From NCBI GenBank assembly GCA_964020085.1, contig OZ026600.1:12249348-12313347 (forward strand): 64,000 nucleotides of DNA. Direction: 5' to 3'. Numbering within the stretch: the stretch's first letter is position 1; each line of letters starts with the position of its first letter. The notes below the pieces were generated by a model, which saw nothing but the letters and a program-made list of their open reading frames with translations, was not told where the DNA came from and made no database searches. The stretch comes from Micromussa lordhowensis. Lineage: Eukaryota; Cnidaria; Anthozoa; Scleractinia; Lobophylliidae. A program made the position numbers and the translations under genes. Shown in pieces: positions 20,305-31,724 of this stretch.

Positions 20305-23300
20305 TTTGAAAAGTTGCAACGCGCGCCAAGCTCGGCTAATTCGCAATCGGGCTGGTTAGCAGAGTGTGACATTTTGCGCAGCTCCAAAACTTTGCATGTG
20401 GACTCGGACCAACCACGGGAGTGCTTTGGTGCCATTAGTTTGGAAAGTTTCGACGCGCGCCAAGCTCGGCTAATTAGCAATCGGGCTGGTTAGCAGTGTG
20501 TGACATTTTGCGCAGCTCCGAAACTTTGCATGTGGACTCGGACCGACCCCGGGAGTGTTTTGGTGCCATTAGTTTGCAAAGTTGCGACGTGAGCCAAGCT
20601 CGGCTAATTAGCAATCGGGCTGGTCAGCATAGTGTCACAATTTGCGCAGCTCCGAAACTTTCCATATGGACCCAGACCGACCCAGGGAGTGCTTTGGTGC
20701 CATTAGTTTGCAAAGTTGCGACACGCGCCAAGCTCGGCTAACTAGCAATCCGACTGGTTAGCATAGTGTGACATTTTGTGCAGCTCCGAAACTTTGCATG
20801 TGGACCCGGACCGACCCCGGGAGTGCTTTGGTGCCATTAGTTTGCAAAGTTGCGACGCACGCCAAGCTCGGCAAACAAGGCAGCCCGCCGGCCACACCCG
20901 GGCATCTGCCGGGCTAATTGGCATAGTGTGACATTTCTCGCTGCTCAGAAACTTTGCATGTGGACTCGGACCGACCCCGGGAGTGCTTTGGTGCCATTAG
21001 TTTGCAAAGTTGCGACGCGCGCCAAGCTCGGCTAATTAGCAATCGGGCTAGTTAGCATAGTTTGACATTTTGCGTAGCTCCAAAACTTTGCATGTGGACC
21101 CGGACCGAACCCAGGAGTGCTTTGGTGCCATTAGTTTGCAAATTTGCGAAGTATGCCAAGCTCGGCTTATTAGCAATCGGGCTGGTTAGCATAGTGTGAC
21201 ATTTTGCGCAGCTCCGAAACTTTGCATGTGGACTCGGGCTGACCCCGGGAGTGCTTTGGTGCCATTAGTTTGCAAAGTTGCGATGCGCGCCAAGCTCGGC
21301 TAATTAGCAATTGGGCTGTTTAGCATAATGTGACATTTTGCGCAGCTCCGAAAGTTGGCATGTGGACCCGGACCGATGCAGGTAGTGCTTTGGTGCCATT
21401 AGTTTGCAAAGTTGCGAGGCGCGCCAAGCTCGGCTAACTAGCCAGCCAGCCGGCCGCACCCGCGGATCTGCCGGGCCGCTTAGCATAGTGTGACATTTTG
21501 CGCAGCTCCGAAACTTTGCATGTGGATTCGGACCGAACCCGGGAGTGCTTTAATGCCATTAGTTTGCAAAGTTGCGACGCGCGCCAAGCTCGGCTAATTA
21601 GCAATCGGGCTGCTTAGCATAGTGTGACATTTTGCACAGCTCTGAAACTTTGCATGTGGACCTGGACCGACCCCGGGACTGCTTTGGTGCCATAAGTTTG
21701 CAAAGTTGCGACGCGCGCCAAACTCGGCTAACTAGCAAGCCAGCCGGCCGCACCCGGGGATCTGCCGGGCTGCTTAGCATAGTGTGACATTTTGCGCAGC
21801 TCCGAAACTTTGCATGTGGACTCGGACCGACCCCGGGAGTGCTTTGCTGCCATTAGTTTGCAAAGTTGCGACGCGCGCCAAGCTCGGCTTATTAGCAATC
21901 GGGCTGGTTAGCATAGTGTGACATTTTGCGCAGCTCCGAAACTTTGCATGTGGACCCGGACCAACCCCAGGATTGCTTTGGTGACATTAGTTTGCAAAGT
22001 TGCGACGTGCGCCAAGCTCGGCTAACGGGGCAACCAGCCGGCCGCACCCGGGCATCTACCGGGCTGGTTAGAATAGTGTGACATTTTGCGCAGCTCCCAA
22101 ACTTTGCATGTGGACTCGGACCAACCCCAGGAGTGCTTTGGTGCCATTAGTTTGCAAAGATGTGCCGCGCGCCAACCTCGGCTAATTAGCAATCGGGCTA
22201 CTTAGCATAGTGTGACATTTTGCGCAGCTCCGGAACTTTGCATCTGGACTCGGACCGACCCCGGGAGTGCTTTGGTGCCATTAGTTTGGAAAGTTGCGAC
22301 GCGCGCCAACCTCGGATAACGAGGCAGCCAGCCGGCCGCACCCGGGGATCTGCCGGGCTGGTTGGCATTGTGTGACATTTTGCGCAGCTCCAAAACTTCG
22401 CATGTGGACTTAGACCGACCCCGGTAGTGCTTTGGTGACATTAGTTTGCAAACTTGCGACGCGCGCCAAGCTCGGCTAACGAGGCAGCCAGCCGGCCGCA
22501 CCCGGGGACCTGCAGGGCTGGTTAGCATAGTGTGACATTTTCGCAGCTCCGAAACTTTGCATGTGAACTCGGACCGAACCCGGGAGGGTTTTGGTGCCAT
22601 TAGTTTGCAAAGTTGCAACGCGCGCCAAGGTCAGCTAATTAGGAATTGGGATGGTTAGCATAGTGTGACATTTTGGAGAGCTCCGAAACTTTCCATGTGG
22701 ACCCGGACCGACCCAGGGAGTGCTTTGGTGCCATTAGTTTGCAAAGTGGCGACGCGCGCCAAGCTTGGCTAACGAGGCAGCCAGCCGGCCGCACCCGGGG
22801 ATCTGCCGGGCTGGTTAGCATAGTGTGACATTTTGCGCAGCTCCGAAACTTTGCATGTGGACTCGGACCGACCCCGGGAGTGCTTTGGTGCCATTAGTTT
22901 GCAAAGTTGCGACGTGCACCAAGCTCGGCTAATTAGCAATCGGGCTGGTTAGCATAGTGTCACAATTTGCGCAGCTCCGAAACTTTCCATATGGACCCGG
23001 ACCAACCCAGGGAGTGCTTTGGTGCCATTAGTTTGCAAAGTTGCGACACGCGCCAAGCTCGGCTAACTAGCAATCCGACTGGTTAGCATAGTGTGACATT
23101 TTGCGCAGCTCGGAAACTTTGCATGTGGACCCGGACCGACCCTGGGAGTGCTTTGGTGCCATTAGTTTGCAAAGTTGCGACGCACGCCAAGCTCGGCTAA
23201 CAAGGCAGCCCGCCGGCCACACCCAGGCATCTGCCGGGCTAATTGGCATAGTGTGACATTTCTCGCTGCTCGGAAACTTTGCATGTGGACTCGGACCGAC

Positions 23301-23778
23301 CCCGGGAGTGCTTTGGTGCCATTAGTTTGCAAAGTTGCGACGCGCGCCAAACTCGGCTAACTAGCAAGCCAGCCGGCCGCACCCGGGGATCTGCCGGGCT
23401 GCTTAGCATTGTGTGACATTTTGCGCAGCTCCAAAACTTCGCATGTGGACTTAGACCGACCCCGGTAGTGCTTTGGTGACATTAGTTTGCAAACTTGCGA
23501 CGCGCGCCAAGCTCGGCTAACGAGGCAGCCAGCCGGCCGCACCCGGGGACCTGCAGGGCTGGTTAGCATAGTGTGACATTTTCGCAGCTCCGAAACTTTG
23601 CATGTAAGCTCGGACCGAACCCGGGAGGGGTTTGGTGCCATTAGTTTGCAAAGTTGCAACGCGCGCCAAGGTCAGCTAATTAGGAATTGGGATGGTTACC
23701 ATAGTGTGACATTTTGGAGAGCTCCGAAACTTTGCATGTGGACCAGGACCGACCCAGGGAGTGCTTTGGTGCCATTAG
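20305..23778 (+). repeat. Second copy of the 11376-14715 segment
   Basis: The first part matches 11376-12339 at an offset of 8929 and the rest matches 12340-14715 at an offset of 9063. The 134-bp step is a single extra S monomer at 21269-21402 (CAATTGGGCTGTTTAGCATA), which resembles the S at 7289. Both chimeric junctions of HOR copy 3 (13675 and 14263) are reproduced at 22738 and 23326, so the deletions occurred before this segment was duplicated. Scattered single-base differences show the copies are not identical. Confidence 0.87.
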
Positions 23779-23938
23779 TTTGCAAAGTGGCGACGCGAGC
23801 CAAGCTTGGCTAACGAGGCAGCCACCCGGCCGCACCCGGGGATCTGCCGGGCTTGTTAGCATAGTGTGACATTTTGCGCAGCTCCGAAACTTTGCATGTG
23901 GACTCGGACCAACCACGGTAGTGCTTTGGTGCCATTAG

Positions 23939-24340
23939 TTTGCAAAGTTTCGACGCGCGCCAAGCTCGGCTAATTAGCAATCGAGCTGGTTAGCAGAGTG
24001 TGACATTTTGCGCAGCTCCGAAACTTTGCATGTGGACTCGGACCAACCCCGGGAGTGCTTTGCTGCCATTAGTTTGCAAAGTTTCGACGCGCGCCAAGCT
24101 CGGCTAATTAGCAATCGGGCTGGTTAGCAGAGTGTGACATTTTGCGCAGCTCCGAAACTTTGCATGTGGACTCGGACCAACCACGGGAGTGCTTTGCTGC
24201 CATTAGTTTGCAAAGTTTCGACGCGCGCCAAGCTCGGCTAATTAGCAATCGGGCTGGTTAGCAGTGTGTGACATTTTGCGCAGCTCCGAAACTTTGCATG
24301 TGGACTCGGACCAACCCCGGGAGTGCTTTGGTGCCATTAG
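23939..24340 (+). repeat. Three adjacent near-identical S monomers
   Basis: Three S monomers (starts 23939, 24073 and 24207) share GTTTCGACGCGCGCC and GGACCAACC, the first two with GCAGAGTGTGAC and the third with GCAGTGTGTGAC. This is local amplification of single monomers, unlike the mixed S/L order elsewhere. Confidence 0.82.
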
Positions 24341-25598
24341 TTTGAAAAGTTGCGACGCGCGCCAAGCTCGGCTAACTAGCAATCCGACTGGTTAGCATAG
24401 TGTGACATTTTGCGCAGCTCCGAAACTTTGCATGTGGACCCGGACCAACCCCGGGAGTGCTTTGGTGCCATTACTTTGCAAAGTTGCGACACTGGCCAAG
24501 CTCGGCTAACGAGGCAGCCAGCCGGCTGCACCCGGGCATCTGCCGGGCTGGTTGGCACAGTGTGACATTTTCCGCTGCTCTGAAACTTTGCATGTGGACT
24601 CGGACCGACCCCGGGAGTGGTTTGGTGTCATTAGTTTGCAAAGTTGCGACGCGTGCCAAGCTCGGCTTATTAGCAATCGGGCCGGTTAGCATAGTTTGAC
24701 ATTTTGCACAGCTCCAAAACTTTGCATGTGGACTCGGACCGACCCCGGTAGTGCTTTGGTGCCATTAGTTTGCAAAGTTGCGACGCGCGCCAAGCTCGGC
24801 TTATTAGCAATCGGGCTGGTTAGCATAGTGTGACATTTTGCGCAGCTCCGAAACTTTGCATGTGGACTCGGACCGACCCCGGGAGTGCTTTGGTGCCATT
24901 AGTTTGCAAAGTTGCGACGCGCGCAAAGCTCGGCTTATTAGCAATCGGGCTGGTTAGCATAGTGTGACATTTTGCGTAGCTCCGAAACTTTGCATGTGGA
25001 CTCGGACCGACCCCGGGAGTGCTTTGGTGCCATTAGTTTGCAAAGTTGCGACGTGCGCCAAGCTCGGCTAATTAGCAATCGGGCTGGTTAGCATAGTGTC
25101 ACAATTTGCGCAGCTCCGAAACTTTCCATATGGACCCGGACCGACCCAGGGAGTGCTTTGGTGCCATTAGTTTGCAAAGTTGCGACACGCGCCAAGCTCG
25201 GCTAACTAGCAATCCGACTGGTTAGCATAGTGCGACATTTTGCGCAGCTCCGAAACTTTGCATGTGGACCCGGACCGACCCCGGGAGTGCTTTGGTGCCA
25301 TTAGTTTGCAAAGTTGCGACGCACGCCAAGCTCGGCTAACTAGCCAGCCAGCCGGCCGCACCCGGGCATCTGCCGGGCTAATTGGCATAGTGTGACATTT
25401 TTCGCTGCTCCGAAACTTTGCATGTGGACTCGGACCAACCACGGGAGTGCTTTGCTGCCATTAGTTTGCAAAGTTTCGACGCGCGCCAAGCTCGGCTAAT
25501 TAGCAATCGGGCTGGTTAGCATAGTGTGACATTTTGCGCAGCTCCGAAACTTTGCATGTGGACTCGGACCAACCCCGGGAGTGCTTTGGTGCCATTAG
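24341..25598 (+). repeat. 1258-bp HOR, copy 1
   Basis: Nine monomers in the order S L S S S S S L S (7 S and 2 L), totalling 1258 bp. The L at 24475 has the unusual GCGACACTGGCC in place of GCGACGCGCGCC, and the same variant is found in copy 2 at 25733. Confidence 0.88.
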
Positions 25599-26294
25599 TT
25601 TGAAAAGTTGCGACGCGCGCCAAGCTCGGCTAACTAGCAATCCGACTGGTTAGCATAGTGTGACATTTTGCGCAGCTCCGAAACTTTGCATGTGGACCCG
25701 GACCAACCCCGGGAGTGCTTTGGTGCCATTACTTTGCAAAGTTGCGACACTGGCCAAGCTCGGCTAACGAGGCAGCCAGCCGGCTGCACCCGGGCATCTG
25801 CCGGGCTGGTTGGCACAGTGTGACATTTTCCGCTGCTCTGAAACTTTGCATGTGGACTCGGACCGACCCCGGGAGTGGTTTGGTGTCATTAGTTTGCAAA
25901 GTTGCGACGCGCGCCAAGCTCGGCTTATTAGCAATCGGGCCGGTTAGCATAGTTTGACATTTTGCGCAGCTCCAAAACTTTGCATGTGGACTCGGACCGA
26001 CCCCGGTAGTGCTTTGGTGCCATTAGTTTGCAAAGTTGCGACGCGCGCCAAGCTCGGCTTATTAGCAATCGGGCTGGTTAGCATAGTGTGACATTTTGCG
26101 TAGCTCCGAAACTTTGCATGTGGACTCGGACCGACCCCGGGAGTGCTTTGGTGCCATTAGTTTGCAAAGTTGCGACGTGCGCCAAGCTCGGCTAATTAGC
26201 AATCGGGCTGGTTAGCATAGTGTCACAATTTGCGCAGCTCCGAAACTTTCCATATGGACCCGGACCGACCCAGGGAGTGCTTTGGTGCCATTAG
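25599..26294 (+). repeat. 1258-bp HOR, copy 2 (partial, one S shorter)
   Basis: S L S S S follow copy 1, but one of the CTTATTAGC S monomers is missing. The remaining one (26027) combines the head of the 24769 type with the GCGTAGCTCC of the 24903 type. The series then runs into the 2032-bp HOR at 26295. Confidence 0.8.
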
Positions 26295-28326
26295 TTTGCA
26301 AAGTTGCGACACGCGCCAAGCTCGGCTAACTAGCAATCCGACTGGTTAGCATAGTGTGACATTTTGCGCAGCTCCGAAACTTTGCATGTGGACCCGGACC
26401 GACCTCGGGAGTGCTTTGGTGCCATTAGTTTGCAAAGTTGCGACGCACGCCAAGCTCGGCTAACAAGGCAGCCAGCCGGCCGCACCCGGGCATCTGCCGG
26501 GCTAATTGGCATAGTGTGACATTTTTCGCTGCTCCGAAACTTTGCATGTGGACTCGGACCGACCTCGGGAGTGCTTTGGTGCCATTAGTTTGCAAAGTTG
26601 CGACGCGCGCCAAGCTCGGCTAATTAGCAATCGGGCTAGTTAGCATAGTGTGACATTTTGCGTAGCTTCGAAACTTTGCATGTGGACCAGGACCGAACCC
26701 AGGAGTGCTTTGGTGCCATTAGTTTGCAAATTTGCGACGTGCGCCAAGCTCGGCTAATTAGCAATCGGGCTGGTTAGCATAGTGTGACATTTTACGCAGC
26801 TCCGAAACTTTGCATGTGGACCCGGACCGACCCCGGGAGTACTTTGGTGCCATTAGTTTGCAAAGTTGCGACGCGCGCCAAGCTCGGCTAACGAGGCAGC
26901 CAGCCGGCTGCACCCGGGGATCGGCCGGGCTGGTTAGCATAGTGTGACCTTTTGCGCAGCTCCGAAACTATGCATGTGGACTTGGACCGACCCCGGGAGT
27001 GCTTTGGTGCCATTAGTTTGCAAAGTTGCGATGCGCGCCAAACTCGGCTAACTAACGAGCCAACCGGCCGCACCCGGGGATCTGCCGGGCTGCTTAGCAT
27101 AGTGTGCCATTTTGCGCAGCTCCGAAAATTTGCATGTGGATTCGGACCGACCCCGGGAGAGCTTTGGTGCCATTAGTTTGCAAAGTTGCGACGCGCACCA
27201 AGCTCGGCTAATTAGCAATTGGGCTGTTTAGCATAGTGTGACATTTTGCGCAGCTCCGAAACTTTGCATGTGGACCCGGACCGACGCAGGTAGTGCTTTG
27301 GTGCCATTAGTTTGCAAAGTTGCGAGGCGCGCCAAGCTCGGCTAACTAGCAATCCGACTGGTTAGCATAGTGTGACATTTTGCGCAGCTCCGAAACTTTG
27401 CATGTGGACCCGGACCGACCCCGGGAGTGCTTTGGTGCCATTAGTTTGCAAAGTTGCGATGTACGCCAAGCTCGGCTAACAGGGCAGCCAGCCGGCTGCA
27501 CCCGGGCATCTGCCGGGCTAATTGGCATAGTGTGACATTTTTCGCTGCTCCGAAACTTTGCATGTGGACCCGGACCGACGCAGGTAGTGCTTTGGTGCCA
27601 TTAGTTTGCAAAGTTGCGAGGCGCGCCAAGCTCGGCTAACTAGCAATCCGACTGGTTAGCATAGTGTGACATTTTGCGCAGCTCCGAAACTTTGCCTGTG
27701 GACCCGGACTGACCCCGGGAGTGCTTTGGTGCCAGTAGTTTGCAAAGTTGCGACGCGCGCCAAGCTCGGCTAATGAGGCAGCCAGCCGGCTGCACCCGGG
27801 CATCTGCAGGGCTGGTTGGCACAGTGTGACATTTTTCGCTGCTCCGAAACTTTGCATGTGGACTCGGACCAACCCGGGGAGTGCTTTGGTGCCATTAGTT
27901 TGCAAAGTTGCGACGCGCGCCAAGCTCGGCTAATTAGCAATCGGGCTAGTTAGCATAGTGTGACATTTTGTGCAGCTCCAAAACTTTGCATGTGGACCCG
28001 GACCGACCCCGTGAGTGCTTTGGTGCCATTAGTTTGCAAAGTTGCGACGCACGCCAAGCTCGGCTAACAGGGCAGCCAGCCGGCCGCACCCGGGCATCTG
28101 CCGGGCTAATTGGCATAGTGTGACATTTTTCGCTGCTCCGAAACTTTGCATGTGGACTCGGACCGACCTCAGGAGTGCTTTGGTGACATTAGTTTGCAAA
28201 GTTGCGACGCGCGCCAAGCTCGGCTAATTAGCAATCGGGCTAGTTAGCATAGTGTGACATTTTGCGTAGCTCCGAAACTTTGCATGTGGACCCGGACCGA
28301 ACCCAGGAGTGCTTTGGCGCCATTAG
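26295..28326 (+). repeat. 2032-bp HOR, copy 1
   Basis: Fourteen monomers, S L S S L L S then S L S L S L S (8 S and 6 L), totalling 2032 bp. The first seven match the 1016-bp HOR at 14716. The second seven have the same composition and length but a different order, so the unit is two 1016-bp halves. Landmark variants are GCGATGTACGCC at 27445, GACGCAGGTAG tails and GCGAGGCGCGCC heads at 27311 and 27605. Confidence 0.9.
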
Positions 28327-29930
28327 TTTGCAAATTTGCGACGCGCGCCAAGCTCGGCTAACTAGCAATCCGACTGGTTAGCATAGTGTGACATTTTGCG
28401 CAGCTCCGAAACTTTGCATGTGGACCCGGACCGACCCCGGGAGTGCTTTGGTGCCATTAGTTTGCAAGGTTGCGACGCACGCCAAGCTCGGCTAACAAGG
28501 CAGCCAGCCGGCCGCACCCGGGCATCTGCCGGGCTAATTGGCATAGTGTGACATTTTTCGCTGCTCCGAAACTTTGCATGTGGACTCGGACCGACCTCGG
28601 GAGTGCTTTGGTGCCATTAGTTTGCAAAGTTGCGACGCGCGCCAAGCTCGGCTAATTAGCAATCGGGCTAGTTAGCATAGTGTGACATTTTGCGTAGCTT
28701 CGAAACTTTGCATGTGGACCAGGACCGAACCCAGGAGTGCTTTGGTGCCATTAGTTTGCAAATTTGCGACGTGCGCCAAGCTCGGCTAATTAGCAATCGG
28801 GCTGGTTAGCATAGTGTGACATTTTACGCAGCTCCGAAACTTTGCATGTGGACCCGGACCGACCCCGGGAGTACTTTGGTGCCATTAGTTTGCAAAGTTG
28901 CGACGCGCGCCAAGCTCGGCTAACGAGGCAGCCAGCCGGCTGCACCCGGGGATCGGCCGGGCTGGTTAGCATAGTGTGACCTTTTGCGCAGCTCCGAAAC
29001 TATGCATGTGGACTTGGACCGACCCCGGGAGTGCTTTGGTGCCATTAGTTTGCAAAGTTGCGATGCGCGCCAAACTCGGCTAACTAACGAGCCAACCGGC
29101 CGCACCCGGGGATCTGCCGGGCTGCTTAGCATAGTGTGCCATTTTGCGCAGCTCCGAAAATTTGCATGTGGATTCGGACCGACCCCGGGAGAGCTTTGGT
29201 GCCATTAGTTTGCAAAGTTGCGACGCGCACCAAGCTCGGCTAATTAGCAATTGGGCTGTTTAGCATAGTGTGACATTTTGCGCAGCTCCGAAACTTTGCA
29301 TGTGGACCCGGACCGACGCAGGTAGTGCTTTGGTGCCATTAGTTTGCAAAGTTGCGAGGCGCGCCAAGCTCGGCTAACTAGCAATCCGACTGGTTAGCAT
29401 AGTGTGACATTTTGCGCAGCTCCGAAACTTTGCATGTGGACCCGGACCGACCCCGGGAGTGCTTTGGTGCCATTAGTTTGCAAAGTTGCGATGTACGCCA
29501 AGCTCGGCTAACAGGGCAGCCAGCCGGCTGCACCCGGGCATCTGCCGGGCTAATTGGCATAGTGTGACATTTTTCGCTGCTCCGAAACTTTGCATGTGGA
29601 CCCGGACCGACGCAGGTAGTGCTTTGGTGCCATTAGTTTGCAAAGTTGCGAGGCGCGCCAAGCTCGGCTAACTAGCAATCCGACTGGTTAGCATAGTGTG
29701 ACATTTTGCGCAGCTCCGAAACTTTGCCTGTGGACCCGGACTGACCCCGGGAGTGCTTTGGTGCCAGTAGTTTGCAAAGTTGCGACGCGCGCCAAGCTCG
29801 GCTAATGAGGCAGCCAGCCGGCTGCACCCGGGCATCTGCAGGGCTGGTTGGCACAGTGTGACATTTTTCGCTGCTCCGAAACTTTGCATGTGGACTCGGA
29901 CCAACCCGGGGAGTGCTTTGGTGCCATTAG
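28327..29930 (+). repeat. 2032-bp HOR, copy 2 (partial)
   Basis: Matches copy 1 at a constant offset of 2032 bp with very few differences through its first eleven monomers. After 29930 the S with GTGCAGCTCC continues briefly in register, and then the order switches to that of the 17-kb block (S with GCGTGCC, then the CACAATTTG type). Confidence 0.87.
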
Positions 29931-31724
29931 TTTGCAAAGTTGCGACGCGCGCCAAGCTCGGCTAATTAGCAATCGGGCTAGTTAGCATAGTGTGACATTT
30001 TGTGCAGCTCCAAAACTTTGCATGTGGACCCGGACCGACCCCGTGAGTGCTTTGGTGCCATTAGTTTGCAAAGTTGCGACGCGTGCCAAGCTCGGCTAAT
30101 TAGCAATCGGGCTGGTTAGCATAGTGTGACATTTTGCGCAGCTCCGAAACTTTGCATGTGGACTCGGACCGACCCCGGGAGTGCTTTGGTGCCATTAGTT
30201 TGCAAAGTTGCGACGTGCGCCAAGCTCGGCTAATTAGCAATCGGGCTGGTTAGCATAGTGTCACAATTTGCGCAGCTCCGAAACTTTCCATATGGACCCG
30301 GACCGACCCAGGGAGTGCTTTGGTGCCATTAGTTTGCAAAGTTGCAACACGCGCCAAGCTCGGCTAACTAGCAATCCGACTGGTTAGCATAGTGTGACAT
30401 TTTGCGCAGCTCCGAAACTTTGCATGTGGACCCGGACCGACCCCGGGAGTGCTTTGGTGCCATTAGTTTGCAAAGTTGCGACGCACGCTTAGCTTGGCTA
30501 ACAAGGCAGCCCGCCGGCCACACCCGGGCATCTGCCGGGCTAATTGGCATAGTGTGACATTTCTCGCTGCTCCGAAACTTTGCATGTGGACTCGGACCGA
30601 CCCCGGGAGTACTTTGGTGCCATTAGTTTGGAAAGTTGTGACGCGCGCCAAGGTCAGCTAATTAGGAATTGGGATGGTTAGCATAGTGTGACATTTTGGA
30701 GAGCTCCGAAACTTTGCATGTGGACTTGGACCAACCACGGGAGTGCTTTGGTGCCATTAGTTTGCAAAGTTTCGAGGCGCACCAAGCTCGGCTAATTAGC
30801 AATCGGGCTGGTTAGCAGAGTGTGACATTTTGCGCAGCTCCGAAACTTTGCATGTGGACTCGGACCAACCCCGGGAGTGCTTTGGTGCCATTAGTTTGAA
30901 AAGTTGCGACGCGCGCCAAGCTCGGCTAACTAGCAATCCGACTGGTTAGCATAGTGTGACATTTTGCGCAGCTCCGAAACTTTGCATGTGGACCCGGACC
31001 GACCCCGGGAGTGCTTTGGTGCCATTACTTTGCAAAGTTGCGACGGGCGCCAAGCTCGGCTAACGAGGCAGCCAGCCGGCTGCACCTGGGCATCTGCCGG
31101 GCTGGTTGGCACAGTGTGACATTTTCCGCTGCTCTGAAACTTTGCATGTGGACTCGGACCGACCCCGGGAGTGGTTTGGTGTCTTTAGTTTGCAAAGTTG
31201 CGACGCGCGCCAAGCTCGGCTTATTAGCAATCGGGCTGGTTAGCATAGTGTGACATTTTGCGCAGCTCCGAAACTTTGCATGTGGACTCGGACCAACCCC
31301 GGGAGTGCTTTGGTGCCATTAGTTTGCAAAGTTGCGACGCGCGCCAAGCTCGGCTTATTAGCAATCGGGCTGGTTAGCATAGTGTGACATTTTGCGCAGC
31401 TCCGAAACTTTGCATGTGGACTCGGACCAACCCCGGGAGTGCTTTGGTGCCATTAGTTTGCAAAGTTGCGATGCGCGCCAAGCTCGGCTTATTAGCAATC
31501 GGACCGGTTAGCATAGTGTGACATTTTGCGCAGCTCTGAAACTTTGCATGTGGACTCGGACCGACGCCGGGAGTGCTTTTGTGCCATTAGTTTGCAAAGT
31601 TGCGACGTGCGCCAAGCTCGGCTAATTAGCAATCGGGCTGGTTAGCATAGTGTCACAATTTGCGCAGCTCCGAAACTTTGCATATGGACCCGGACCGACC
31701 CCGGGAGTGCTTTGGTGCCATTAG
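29637..31724 (+). repeat. Segment present three times in the window (middle copy)
   Basis: Matches 16614 onward at an offset of 13023. It is also part of a longer match, 29343-31724 to 36779-39160, at an offset of 7436. It contains L copies with GCACGCTTAGCTTGG (30467), found again at 37903 but not at 17444, so the middle and right copies are the closer pair. It ends inside the monomer beginning 31725, where the order jumps to the 2032-bp HOR. Confidence 0.86.
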
